DNA of 64,000 nt from Sporopachydermia quercuum. Taxonomy: Eukaryota; Ascomycota; Sporopachydermiomycetes; Sporopachydermiales; Sporopachydermiaceae. Within the stretch, counting starts at the first letter, position 1, and each line of letters begins with the position of its first letter. The position numbers and the translations under genes were made by a program. The stretch spans positions 1,674,001 through 1,738,000 of the forward strand of contig BCGN01000001.1 of NCBI GenBank assembly GCA_001599295.1, in the 5' to 3' direction. Below are positions 45,697-57,573 of the stretch, one piece after another. The notes under the pieces are model-generated. The model made no database searches, was not told where the DNA came from, and was given only the letters and a program-made list of their open reading frames with translations.

Positions 45697-47206
45697 TTAA
45701 CCTAGTTTTATCCTTTTTGCATTCATTTCATTATTGACACTATCTAGCACATTGCGTGAAACTTGATCTGTGCCAAAGATATCATCCAAATCATCGGAGT
45801 TATCANAATCATCTTCAGAATCATCTTCATTGTATTCAGGTTCAGGTGCCCAATGTAATATCTTTCCATCCAACCCCCCAGTGAAAAATTCGACTGTTTC
45901 ATAATCTTTGAAATCAATAGTGCTACATCGTGCACTAGAAACACCTCTAGCGAGTCTATTGATCATTTTCCCCTCACGAAAATCATAAAATATTACATCG
46001 CCAGTATCACTAGGAAATACCAGAATCTCTCTACTTCCATATCGATAGGGTTCTTCTACCAATGAAAAATCTAGATGTTGTAAATGTTTGTTTCTTATCA
46101 AAGGGCCAAAATTTGTCAGTTTATTGATACCACCCTCTGGTATTAAATCCCAAACTCTCATCTTATCATCATTACCACAGGATATAAGGGTCCCACCATC
46201 TCTACACCAAGCAAGACCATTTACAGGACCCATATGAGATCTTATTCTGAAATTATCATACCTATTGTCTTTCTTTGCATCAGTTGTCAGACTCTTCCTG
46301 TTAAGATAGAGTTGGGCTTTAGGAGGGTTTGAATCATCGACTCTGTTCATGTCTAACAAGCAAACACATGCATTGCTTCTTCTAATATCCCAAAGCCTAA
46401 TAGTTGAATCTGATCCGCCTGATGCCAAAATATTTGGATCTTGAGGTGACCAAGCGACAGCTAGAACTTTTCCATTGTAATGGCCTGCTAGTGAATGAGT
46501 AGCTGAGCTGGTTCTGATGTCGAGTAAACGTACGATTGGATGGTCGGAACCAGTAGCTATTAAGGTATGCTGACCGGTTTTTGATAAGTCAAAATTGTAC
46601 ACTTTATTTCCCAAGTCAAACGATAGAACACTTTCCATTTCATTACTATCCCATACTTTGACAGTGTTATCAAATGAGGACGACACAAACATTCCATTAT
46701 CATTGGGCCACCATGCGCAGCATGAAACAGCAAAATCATGCCCTTCATGTCTATAATCTGTGTTAGTAAGTTAGCCAATAATTAAATCGATTTCAAATTG
46801 AAGAATTCGCAGAGTGGAACGGAACATAATACTTACCTCGGTATTGTCTCTAAACAGACATATTTCTTATCATCGTAATCTGATTCTCTTTCATCAAACT
46901 CTTCCAAATCCCATATTTTTAAACTGGAATCAGCTCCTCCAGATATCATACTATTAGAGAATGTTAGCTTAACTTCTCCTCAGTAAGAATAATATTTGGT
47001 CTCAGCATTCGCCATATTCATACATACTATCTATTCTCTGCTCTTTCAATAGTCAAATAATTAGTTGCACCCAAGTGCGCTGGTATTGGGAAGCTCTCAT
47101 CTTCAACGATATGCAATCTTTGGATTCTATTTTCTTGAAATTGACGTCTTAACTTCCAGGGATCCTTGGTTAACCCCAGTGACCTATCCAGCAACAAACC
47201 ATTCAT
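45697..47206 (-). CDS. RAD28: WD40 repair factor Rad28/CSA (ERCC8) homolog
   Basis: Three exons, 47206-47028, 46950-46837 and 46750-45697, joined in phase 2 at both junctions to give 448 residues. Donors are GTATGT and GTAAGT; intron 2 has TACTAAC. The N-terminus MNGLLLDRSLGLTKDPWKL followed by RYMISGGADSSLKIWDLE matches CSA. Further WD repeats are FDNTVKVWD, ASGGSDSTIRLWDIRR, SCGNDDKMRVWDL and TGGLDGKILHW. CSA is the substrate receptor of a CUL4-type ligase in transcription-coupled repair; S. cerevisiae Rad28 (506 residues) is its homolog. The C-terminal tail is acidic and ends with a basic AKRIKLG, a possible nuclear signal. The first ATG after an in-frame upstream stop was taken as the start. 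Confidence 0.91.
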
Positions 47207-47947
47207 TAACTGATCAAATCCCTATTGGATTTTCTAAGTGAATGGTAATGTCAGACATACAATTGCCTTGTTTTGGAAGTTCTCTTTCTCTCCAAAGCAT
47301 TCACCAATTTTATCAATCTTTGAATCGCCCAAAAAAACACTTGCACAACTTAGAAAACATGTTAATTATTAGACTGATTTATTTTCTTGTTCTCTTTTTA
47401 TTTTTCATTTATACTGTTTATCTCTTTGTTCAGACCATGGATGGTAGGAAGAGATGAGAGAGATAGTGTACAGTATTGCCTAAATAAGAAGATTTTACCA
47501 ATCCCAACACTTTCAAATCCGAATAAAGACCTAACATCATTTCAACTGAAATTAATCATTATCTCTATTCAATGATCATGTTAATTTAAACAAATTCTTT
47601 CTTCGTTATTTACGTCTTTTCGTATACAATAGTAGCAATACAAGCAGCAGCGTCTTTCATTATAAATCTTTTCTCACGTTCGCAAACCTCTCAGAACTTT
47701 CTTGTGAGCATTTCGAAATGTGGGGCTTTGCTATCAATCTGCATGTGACATTCATATGAATGATGTTTGAGTAACAAAAGTTGAACAAATCCATTTAAGT
47801 GTCGCCCATCTCGCTTCTGTGGTATAGTAACTAGGGTCTGTCCGTTTCCACTCTTTTGATGGCAGTTTTCTTTTTTTCTGTTTTTTGTTGTGGTGATGAT
47901 ATCTTGTTGATATGAGTTGATCAAAGCTTGNTGATATGTGTACCACC
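47207..47947. other. Divergent spacer upstream of RAD28 and the unrecognised gene
   Basis: About 0.74 kb. Short frames only; nothing recognised. Confidence 0.45.
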
Positions 47948-48419
47948 ATGTTTGATTCGTTTTACGAAGATAGTAGTTACATAGGAAATATAGANAAGAT
48001 CAGCAGTCGAACTAGAAATTTGCTAGAAGAACTTGAAATAGATTGAAAGCTAGATAGATATATATTACGGAACTATAAAAATCCATACAGTAGAAAGGAG
48101 TTGTTTTCAAGAGTGGATGATTGTTTGAAAAAGATCAACTTGGAGGAACCAGTAACTATTAAGATAAGGTGTCATCACAATAAGAGATTTGAATTTTTTA
48201 TTGCTGTTACAGCAATGATTTGAATTCAAATTTGGGGGATTGTCAGCTATATGGATTTGGGATAGATACTTACTTTCATTTGGGTAGTTATTGTTTCTTC
48301 AAGATCGAAAGTGAATTGAGTGAAAAGAGCATATTTCAAGGCTTACAAAAGACAGATATAAACGGAATAGAAGAAATAAAATATATTAACGGGTCTGTAA
48401 ATGGTATGTTCTTTAGAGG
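47948..48419 (+). other. Coding-like stretch with one in-frame TGA, possible 5' exons of the next gene
   Basis: An ATG at 47948 opens a protein-like frame (MFDSFYEDSSYIGNI, then KISSRTRNLLEELEID) that meets a TGA at 48044-48046. The same frame then continues for about 45 codons of equally protein-like sequence (KLDRYILRNYKNPYSRKEL, then RVDDCLKKINLEEP). A TTACAG acceptor at 48212 and a weak GTGTCA donor at 48169 would switch to the frame QLYGFGIDTYFHLG. A GTATGT donor at 48404 and a CATCAG acceptor at 48474 would enter the next gene's frame. The phases agree at both proposed junctions, but no strong branch points are seen. The TGA is unexplained. Confidence 0.35.
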
Positions 48420-50190
48420 ATGCCATTAATGTTACGTAACAGCCACGGCAATCATGGCTCCTCTCCTTCATCAGATGGTTCTAATAAATCTGGTTCGTTT
48501 TTGAGACGTCAAATGAAGTTACGTCAATTTGGATCTAATTTGATGCGGAAATCGCTTGCATTGAAAATTTTATCACCTCATATTGAACAGTCTGACGAAA
48601 GGATTCAGAGACTGAAATCAAAATGGGGATCGTACAAAGGAAGATATTCCAAACGTCGTTGGCCAGAGAATCATTTCCATTGTGATGACATCTATTGCGA
48701 TGATCATTTTGATTCTCCGATTTCATCAGCGAGTGCAACAATGAGAGACGAGACAATGAGAGATGCTACAATCGATGAAGTCTATGAAAATATCCCTTCA
48801 AGGTTGGAGCTTGATGACCTGCAGGACTCTAGTTTGAGGTCTACAAGACCCCCCTATTCAAGTGATCCTTATGTTGGCTATTTTAATCGTTCGCTCGATA
48901 CAAGCCCCTTTGTTTGTTCGCTGGTGCAAAGAGAGAATTCGATCTGCTCTTCTGTCGACTTTTGTTCTAACTTCACTCCAAAGAAGAACAATGACAGTTC
49001 ACAGTTCCCAGCTCCTACTGAGATTACTATTAGAGATTTGACAATGCTTGATATTAGTGATGATTTGCATACGTTAGACCCTAATGATACTATCTATGAA
49101 AAGTTTCACTGCACAAATCTTTCGGATGTTTTTGATTCCTATATGCAGAAAACACCAATTAGCAATTACAAAGTTAACTCAGGGGATCCAAATCCAAAGA
49201 ATATCTACGCTCCAGGTAGATTTTCATCACACAATGATTCAATCAACAGAAAACTTAGTAATTCGTATTCGAACACATTTGAAGTGAGTAATGAGGACAC
49301 ATGTGATTATGATAATGATAATCAATTTCAAGATGAAGGCACATCACAACGATTATCTAAGAACCAAACTTATGCAGCAGGGACTTTCAAATCCTTGCTT
49401 CCAAGCAATCATAATAGTTCTTTCTTCTACTCACCTATAACTCCTGATTACTTGTCTTCAAATAATAACATTAATCAACATGAGAGACTGCAAATGAACA
49501 GTATATATTACCAATATGCGAATCACTTCTACCGTTCAGAACTGACAATATTTTTTAGCTGAAAAATTTAATAGACATATTGATTCGGATCCTTTTTATG
49601 AAGCCTTCTCAGATATTGATGAATACCAAGTAAAATCTCGCCTAGCTAATGTTCTTCCACAGATTTATAATCGTAACAACGTGAACTTGCAAACACCAGT
49701 GAAAACCTCAAAATATGAAAGAGAATCTATTCTTAGTCCTCTATTATTTGAGCCAGATATGGAAACCAAAAGTAGTCATCATACCAACAATAATAACAAT
49801 AGAAGTAGAATTCAGTTCAGTCCGGAGCCTGAAGTGTTCTGCTATAATACTGACACAATCAGGCGTCATAGTCGTACATCTTCTATCAGGCATTTGTGGT
49901 CATTAAGAGGGAAGTATCTGAAAGGAAAAAATGAGATATCACATTCAAATGGGTTCGATGTATCCGAATCGGTTTTGAAAAATAAAATCAATGAGAACTT
50001 CCGCCAGGAGCTTTTACAAGCTGAAAAGTGTGACGGCGTTAATATTGAAGAGTTCCTACATATATTCGATACTAGAGAACAAAATCGTGTTAAATCAGAA
50101 CCATTTCTAAGTTCAGCACGCTTAAAACAGTTGGAAAATTATCAGAGATATACAGATTACCCCATAAGAACTCTAGAATATGTCAACTGA
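48420..50190 (+). CDS. Unrecognised Ser/Asn-rich protein, spliced, start uncertain
   Basis: Two exons, 48420-49500 and 49559-50190, joined in phase 1 across a 58-base intron (donor GTATAT, acceptor TTTTTTAG, ACTGAC branch-like sequence), giving 570 residues if the ATG at 48420 is used. I do not recognise it. The N-terminal part is basic (FLRRQMKLRQFGSNLMRKSL, then a KWGSYKGRYSKRRW stretch). The middle is Ser/Asp/Asn-rich and disordered. The C-terminal part has RHSRTSSIRHLWSLRGKYL, a possible kinase-target cluster, and a helical EEFLHIF region. Coding-like sequence upstream (47948-48419) suggests the true start is earlier and that bases 48420-48474 may be intron. It is convergent with SSU1. 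Function is unknown. Confidence 0.6.
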
Positions 50191-50537
50191 TCAACTAATT
50201 TTTTGCTGTTACAGATAATTTGGTATATATATACTCTAACACTAAACATCAACTTTTAAGAGAATTGAGGCAATAGCACATTACTAGTGGTAGGTTCTAA
50301 TTTCTGAGATTATACAAAAACATTTGGTTTTCACAAGGTACATGCTACAGAAACATATGGTCGATCATCTAGAATCATTGTTGATTGAAGATACTGCTAA
50401 TATACAACATTGGTATATAAACAGGCAAAAAATACATAAAAATACAAATGATTATCTGTCATACCTACGTGTGGATCCTTCTTCTTTCCCTCCCTTAATT
50501 GAATTTTTATTCGCTCTCTCTTCTACTTCATATGCAA
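50191..50537. other. Convergent spacer before SSU1
   Basis: About 350 bases between two 3' ends. The plus-strand frame 50324-50611 runs antisense into the SSU1 end and is not supported. Confidence 0.5.
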
Positions 50538-51943
50538 TTAACAATATTGTCTTTGGTTCAATGGAAATGCAACACCAGCCGGCGCTATATCACTGTCGAT
50601 ACTGTATGTGAAACTTTCAGTCTCATCATCTTGTATAACTTTTCGTGTCCTATACATCAAAGGTACTTCAACAGTGGCTGATCCAATTAAACATATCAGT
50701 GTTAAAACCACAGTACCAAACATGAAAATAATCCCAATTATCTTCACAGGTAAAGAATTATACTTGGTACCTATTTCCAGCAATGCAGTTGTAACTGTAC
50801 CCAANGGAAATGTACCTGCCCACCAATTTTTGGAGAAACTCAGCTTGCCATATCTAGCTATGGACAAGATTGCAATAAACAGCCAAAAGGTTGCATAAGC
50901 TAATAAGAAGAACGCCATTAAAGTTGTTACCAGCGAACATGTGCTCGAAACGCTAAGAAGATTTGTTTTCTCAAATGCAGTTGTTGCTTCTTGTGATTTC
51001 AGAAAAAAATAGTCTGCTGCATCTTGGCCTTGACGAAACACTCCAAATGCTCCTTGTCCTAAGGGTCCCAGGGGTAAAAATGCCGAGAATGCAGCTGCTT
51101 TTGGAGGATGACCGTAAGTAAGTAGCCTATACAGATATAAGACCATGAGTGTAGATGCCAAGGTTTCGCCTAGGGAAAATAATAAGAAGCAAAGAATCAA
51201 ATGTGAGAATCTCATGTATTCAGGTATAGCATAAAAGAGCATAGCACCTTGTGAAGAGACGACAACTAATGGAACAACTGGGAGTAGAATCAGTGCATTA
51301 ATTTTCTTCAGATCTATGTTTCCATATGTAATCATGATATATGGGATAAAGAATGCGGAACATATGGAAAGAACAATATTAAGTAGTGTCAATGAATAAC
51401 AAAACATATTCCATCCATGTAAGCCCGGTGCTTCTGCTCCATAATATTGGGCTATGAAATGAAGGGTGTTACTGACAGCTGTGAGACCCATGGGAAAACA
51501 TGCCAGGCAAACCATGTGCGTTGGTTCTTTCAAAACTAGAGTAAATGTCCGATAGTCATATATGAGTCTAGTGAGAAATAGAATAAGTGTGCCAAACAAT
51601 ATAAATATTGCTATAGCAAAAAATATGAGACCAAATATGCGAATTACAAGTGATTCAAGTACGGTCGTACCAAAGCTGAATAAAATTGAGGATGAGATAC
51701 CTGTTCCCATTATTGACACGAACCAGCTACAATTAACATATGTTAGGATTTCAGGATCTGAATGAAAAAGAGTACCTTTCTGTCTTTTCTATATGAAAGA
51801 TGGAAGAATGTCCCTCATGGTGAATGCTTTTCATTTATCAAATAAAATCAAACATGCATAAAAGTAACATACAATGGTGTGAACGATTGAGTTAACTGAT
51901 CCTTTCGGAAAGTCTGGAATCTGAATGGAATGTTGAATCCCAT
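50538..51943 (-). CDS. SSU1: Sulfite efflux pump (TDT family)
   Basis: Plasma-membrane sulfite exporter of the tellurite-resistance/dicarboxylate transporter family. Two exons, 51943-51873 and 51726-50538, joined in phase 2 (donor GTATGT, branch-like CCTAAC, acceptor TTGTAG), 419 residues (S. cerevisiae Ssu1 458). Exon 1 encodes MGFNIPFRFQTFRKDQ and LTQSFTP; the splice restores FWFVSIMGTGISSS, the conserved start of the first membrane helix. About ten hydrophobic segments follow, with CFPMGL, LLPVVPLVVVSS and LPLGPLGQGAFGV, all typical of Ssu1. A longer exon 1 from an ATG at 52016 in another frame does not fit the acceptor phase. Sulfite efflux confers sulfite tolerance in yeasts; substrate here is by family. 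Confidence 0.87.
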
Positions 51944-53087
51944 TTTGCAGGATTAAAGATAGTCTATCAACAGAATAATTGATGTCTTTGGTGCAACTTC
52001 TTCTCCTTATCTCCATCGACTTTTACTATATGTACTGTTTTCCTATCTCGAAAAGAACACCAGACACTGCACATTTGAAACTCTGGAAGCTGATTCTAAT
52101 CAACTTTTATGTAATATACAATTTCTTTTTTGAAGAAACTGGTGATTTTTATTCAAATCACGTATTCAAAACTTGATAGTACTCATGCAAAAGAAACTAT
52201 TTTTCATTGTACTATGGAGCGTGCGCCACATCTATCATTTATATACTGCTGTGTTTTATGTATTCCTAAATTTGGACACATACAGCCACATTGTCTTACC
52301 AATGCCACAGAAGATAGCAACAGTCTCTCATTATCCTCTGCAGCTACCGTTTTGGAAGGCGTGAAAGTTTGCATCAACCTCAGCCCTGGCATAAGATAAT
52401 GAACGTTCACTAGTCTAAGACTCGGTGGCTCATTCTCAAAATACCCTAAGTATGTAGAGGAGATAAAGGAGAATCTTTTACACTTCAAAATCTGGTAAAT
52501 TCCACAGCCCTAGTAATATCCAGTTTTCTTTTTGATAAATTGATTTTTTTAAGTTCTCCTCAATTTTATCGGTACAAATAACATCATCACTGATTGAACA
52601 ATTAGGTGAACTGTGAATTTACATCACTTTCCCAAATTGGAATAANTGTGGCTCATTGATGAGGCTAGGCTCTCAGACTGGTAATTACACATGCTCCAAT
52701 ATACCTTATGAACTAATTTTTCATATGTTTCGTTTTATCTTACTCGTCTTCGTAATGTGTATTATCAACATCCGCGGCCGAACTACGGCTCGTTTCAACA
52801 CAACGGGAGTGCTTACTTGAATGATTAGCTATCTATCGTTGTAGTCAGATGTTAGCTCTGTNAGGATTCAATCTTCAGTACCCTAATTGTTTTTAGACCA
52901 TACTTAATTGAGTTCAAGTATACCAGTAGTTTGATTGGTTAAGAACCTAGGAAATACATCATATTCACGTGCCTCAAATTTGGTGAGAGTCGTAAAGATC
53001 CGTTCCCTAACCGATTTTAGTTGCTCATTGTTGAACAGTTTTATAGCTGGAGACTTTCAATAAACCTAATTTTAATATATCTTACCT
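51944..53087. other. Divergent spacer between SSU1 and GCD2
   Basis: About 1.1 kb. It has a CACGTG at 52966-52971, about 120 bases before the GCD2 ATG. Frames at 52130-52488 on both strands look random. Confidence 0.5.
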
Positions 53088-54713
53088 ATGGCTGAAGGAA
53101 ATTCTACGGAGCCNACAACGGCAATTGCTACTGCGGGTCCCGCAGTTACTGATACTCAATCAACAGAAACAACTACACCACCTTCAACTCTAGTTACACC
53201 TCCAACTGACTCAACTTCCTTGGCATCTATTATTACATCAGGCATTGATCCGGCCACAGGGAAAAAGCTTACGAACAAAGAATTAAAGGAATTAAAAAAG
53301 AGAGAGAAAGCAGAACGAAGAGCTGCGGCCAAGACTGCTGCTGGTGTTAGTCCAAATGCTCAGCAAAACAACACCAGCTCCAATTCCAACTCTAACAGTT
53401 CCCAAATTTCTGCGGACCAGAGATCGGGCAAAACCACCCAACTGAACTCCCAATCTGCTAAGGAAGCTGTTGCGGCAGATCGTATTAAGAATACATTAGC
53501 ATTATTTGGTCACTTAGANCCCCATCTCAATATAAGAAATTCACAGGCCCACCCGTCAATAGTTATTCACCCCGAAATTTCAACATTGGCTTTGAAGTTT
53601 TCCACATATGATATCGTTGGCTCTCGTGCTCGTTGCAAGTCAATGCTACTGGCTTTTAAAGGTCTTATTCGTGATTATATCACACCTCCAGGAACGTCTA
53701 TATCTAGAAATCTAACAGCCAATTTAAGTCACCAAATTGATTATTTAAAAACAGCTCGACCTTTGAGCATCTCTATGGGAAATGCTATCAGATGGTTGAA
53801 AAGAGAAATCTCCGTTTTGTCACTCGATACGAGTGAAGATCAAGCAAAGATTCAATTAACTGAAAAGATTGACTCATTCATCAAAGAAAAGTTAGACTTA
53901 GCAGATGTTATTATTATGGAATCAACTGCTGATAAGCATATCAATGACGGTGATATTTTACTGACATTTGGTCACTCCTCGGTCATCGCAGAGACATTCC
54001 TCTATGCCTACACCCAATTACGAAAGAATTTCACAGTCATAGTAGTTGATTCTAGGCCTTTGTTTGAAGGTCGTAAATTGGTGAGAAGACTATCTAAAGC
54101 TGGAATTAGATGTATATACGTATTGATTGGGTCATTATCAACTATTTTAGATAAAGTCAATACTGTTTTCTTAGGTGCTCATGGTATATTTTCTAATGGA
54201 AGGTTATACTCACGAGTTGGTACTGCTGTTGTCGCTATGGCTGCTAAATCGCGAAATATTCCAGTGTTGGTATGCTGTGAAAGCATTAAGTTAAGTGATC
54301 GTGTTGTTTTAGACTCGGTATCAGTTAATGAACTTGGTGATCCTTCTCAATTGACAGATTTGACAATTCAACCGCCTGTTAAGAAGAACAGCTCATTAGA
54401 AGCTTTCCTATCTAAATATAGGGCCGCCAATGCTAATGTCAATGGCAATAGCAATGGTAATCAACAGAAGAAGGGAGATAACAAAAATAGAAATTCAGGT
54501 GGAAACGATAAGGATGTTGGTAATATTATCTATAACAATGCATTGGGTAAGTCACCATTACATGATTGGATGAATATTGACCATTTGAACATTTTAAATG
54601 TCATGTTCGATTTAACACCTCCGGAATATGTGAAAAAGATTATTACCGAGCTTGGATCTTTACCTCCAAGTTCTGTTCCTGTTATTTTACGTGAATATAA
54701 GTCTATTCAGTAG
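53088..54713 (+). CDS. GCD2: Translation initiation factor eIF2B delta subunit
   Basis: eIF2B delta is a regulatory-subcomplex part of the guanine-nucleotide exchange factor for eIF2 and senses phosphorylated eIF2alpha. The product is 541 residues, shorter than S. cerevisiae Gcd2 (651), mainly in the N-terminus. The N-terminal 140 or so residues are Thr/Ser/Asn-rich with a basic KKREKAERRAAAK helix. The conserved eIF2B alpha/beta/delta domain begins near AADRIKNTLALFGHL and includes FSTYDIVGSRARC, GNAIRWLKREIS, LLTFGHSSVIAETF, VVDSRPLFEGRKL and FLGAHGIFSNGRLYSRVGTA. A Gly/Asn-rich insert near residue 455 precedes the final block with a PPEYVKKIITELG segment. The ATG is the first in frame. There is no intron. 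Confidence 0.96.
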   Translation: MAEGNSTEXTTAIATAGPAVTDTQSTETTTPPSTLVTPPTDSTSLASIITSGIDPATGKKLTNKELKELKKREKAERRAAAKTAAGVSPNAQQNNTSSNSNSNSSQISADQRSGKTTQLNSQSAKEAVAADRIKNTLALFGHLXPHLNIRNSQAHPSIVIHPEISTLALKFSTYDIVGSRARCKSMLLAFKGLIRDYITPPGTSISRNLTANLSHQIDYLKTARPLSISMGNAIRWLKREISVLSLDTSEDQAKIQLTEKIDSFIKEKLDLADVIIMESTADKHINDGDILLTFGHSSVIAETFLYAYTQLRKNFTVIVVDSRPLFEGRKLVRRLSKAGIRCIYVLIGSLSTILDKVNTVFLGAHGIFSNGRLYSRVGTAVVAMAAKSRNIPVLVCCESIKLSDRVVLDSVSVNELGDPSQLTDLTIQPPVKKNSSLEAFLSKYRAANANVNGNSNGNQQKKGDNKNRNSGGNDKDVGNIIYNNALGKSPLHDWMNIDHLNILNVMFDLTPPEYVKKIITELGSLPPSSVPVILREYKSIQ

Positions 54714-55035
54714 TTCATATGTATTTTTTCAATTGCAGATAGTTAATGGGTAACTACAATAGGTAAATGGAACGTGAANAAAATGCTATGATTTTTTCAT
54801 TATTCATTGAATCATGAGTAGCGTAGAAATGAAATGGTTGACTCATGATATCGTTATCCATTATAAGTTTTCAGTATCAAGCAATAACAGTCGACCAACA
54901 AATTCTACTATGGCTTTCAATATTAATATTGCTGATTACTATTAAGACTGTTAGAATAATTCATTATCTAGTCTTCAAGTAACTTAGCTTTTAACCCACA
55001 TCACAATTCTAATAATCCTTCTAATCCCAATCATT
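54714..55035. other. Convergent spacer between GCD2 and RTS1
   Basis: About 320 bases, A/T-rich, between two 3' ends. Nothing recognised. Confidence 0.5.
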
Positions 55036-57573
55036 TCATTTATCTACTTCTATTTCATTACTAGGACTTGAAGCCTCCATATCGAAATCCTTTGATCCTG
55101 AAGCACTCGACCCATCTATGGTTTCTTCATTAACTAGTTTATTACTTTCATCAACAATTGATCCATCATTTATTTCGTTCATTCCATCAACATCAACATC
55201 AGCAGCATCATTACTAATACCACTGTTGTTATTAGCTATCATTTTGCTCTCAGCGTATGATTCTAATCTCTTCCATGATTCATTTTTAATTGCTTTCCTT
55301 CTTTCATTTTCAATCAATGATTTCTTATACATCACCAAACAACGATCAAATAGCAATTGATTAGAGTCCATAAATAATTTCAAAGCATTGAATGCTAAAC
55401 TATGGATTGTACGATTCCAATATCCAGATGCTGTGCTTGGTATTGAGGAATTGGATGTTATAGGCGTTAATAACTGCATAGTTGAATCTCCATTAACTGA
55501 ACCCTCAGTATTGCCGTCTAAACCATTACCAGCTAATCTTTCGTTTGCTCCACCACCAGAATTTGAAAAGGATCCCATGGAATCAAAAGGATCATCTAAG
55601 CCTGGTGTTTTAGGCTCATTCAAACTGATTTCGTACAAGGGTGCGAAGATGATAGGTAAAATAACTTCAGTATTGTCAGCAATCAATGCTAAAAAATAAT
55701 CATTATTCCAAAAACAAAGTACTTTCTCGCTGACTTGGAAATGTGGGGATGCTATACATTTAGCAAGCTGAACAAATAAAGGAATTTGAATCTTAGCAAA
55801 CTCTTGNGGTTCCAAAACTTCAAACGAATCTTCAATCTCTGATAAAAACATCAATTCCTTTGGACTATTCGTTTTAGGCCAATACCTTAATAAGCTCATG
55901 TAAACTTCATCAGTCATTGCAGGTTCTTTTTCTAAAAATTGAACAACACAATATGAAAGTTGTGGTTGATATAAGGAAAGACATTTTGGCTTATGTAAAG
56001 GCATCAGTACTTTACATAAGAAGATTTTATGCTCTTCTTTCAATGGTAAAGCAAACCCATTAATAATAGATCCCAGAATCTCTAGTAATTCAGCGATACC
56101 ATTAAATCGATCTGTTTCGTAGACAAATTGTAAGAAAACATTATTAATGGATTTACGTATAAATGAACGTAACGATAAGAACTTACCATAAATTCTATGC
56201 AATGTCGTCTTAAGACAATCTCTTTCTCTAGGATCTTCACTGTCAAATAATTCTAACAAATGAAGTATGAAAGGATGATCAATATATTGTTTAGCCACAG
56301 TATGATTGAAATCCGGCGACTCAACAAATCTAAGAAAGAATTCATATACTAATTCCATATGAGGCCAAGCCACTTCAGATACTGGTTCATCTTCATCAGG
56401 GTCAAAAATTTCGCCAATAGGATTAACTGGTGGTGGAATAGGTCTGAATAAGTTCTTCTTAAACATAGCAACAACATGAGCATACACTTGATCAGAATAA
56501 GTAAATCTGTTCATAGAGACAAACTCCACTAGTTGCTGCAAAGTGATTCGTTTCAACTCCTTCCCACGAATATCTGATGATGGATCAGTGAAATCAAACA
56601 TAATATTGCATTGGTCTACTTTACGAATGAATAAATTGATCCTCTCCGTTGGTGGCACATCTTCAAAAGCGGGTAATTGAATAAACTCCTGATGGTTTCC
56701 AATTTCAAACCGGGAAGAATTGTGACGTTTTGGTGATCTTATTCTGTCCAAATCTGCATCTATATGTAGCCTTTCAAACGAGTGAGAGTTCCTAGGAATA
56801 TGGATTTCGTCGGTTATTGTTTCTTCTGGTCCTGCAACTGCAATGGTATCATCAGTTACATGTAAGCCAGCAATGGACGGAATAGGGTGATGAAATGATG
56901 TAACTTCTTGAGCTGTTTGCTCAGATTCTGCTCCAACATCAAAAGTTGGTGCTTCTGTTGTACCTGAGGCAGTTGGTTCCAAAGTGATTTCTGGACTATC
57001 TGGATCAGGTCCCGATAAAGTTATGTCCAACTGAGGTCTTTTATCTATTTGGATGTCAAGTGGCTGATGGGATTCTTGCTTGAAATTGGATTCAGGTTCT
57101 TGCATATCTTGGGATTGTTCTTGAGATAAATACACATTTGGTTCAAAAGGATTGGAAATGGGATTTGAACCTGCACTATGAGCGCTAATTGTAATTGCAG
57201 GAGTGTTAGTATTGTCTTCAGGAGAGGAAGACATAGATGCAGAAGTTTGTTGTGACGCGCTTCTTGCTTGTGAGGATACGTTTGCATTTCCTGTTGTTGA
57301 TGTTAGTCCAGGGTTTGTACTTGTCGATGATTTGTCTCCTTGATTACTATTGTTGCTATTACTGCTGCTCGTGGACTTCTGAGACCCAGGGGTTCCTGGT
57401 TGAGCTGTAGAATCTTTCTTTCTTGACCCTGATTTAGTATCGTGACTTTTACTTCTCGACAGCTATAAATACAATAAGAGTTAGAATGAATTTAGAGAGA
57501 ACCTTGTAGTTTAACATATAATGGATCTCCGGTAGTAAATGAGACATACGCGCTGTTTAAATCCTTTCATCAT
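55036..57573 (-). CDS. RTS1: PP2A B56-type regulatory subunit Rts1
   Basis: B56 (B') regulatory subunit that targets protein phosphatase 2A; in yeast it acts at centromeres, the bud neck and in stress and cell-size control. Two exons: a 24-base first coding exon (57573-57550, MMKGFKQR) and 57462-55036, joined in phase 0 across an 87-base intron (donor GTATGT, TTCTAAC branch-like, acceptor TATAG). The joined start [14 protein letters not shown] parallels S. cerevisiae MMRGFKQRL. The product is 816 residues (S. cerevisiae 757). The first 200 or so residues are Ser/Thr/Asn-rich; the SHSFERL and SSRFE blocks lead into the B56 domain ([75 protein letters not shown]). The ATG at 57234 lies within the N-terminal region and is not the true start. 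Confidence 0.97.

Noticed and set aside
50324-50611. 95-residue plus-strand frame
   Set aside because: Overlaps the SSU1 3' end in antisense and has no recognisable domain.
51831-52016. Alternative first exon for SSU1 from the ATG at 52016
   Set aside because: Its phase does not match the well-formed TTGTAG acceptor; the ATG at 51943 in another frame gives a typical SSU1 start.
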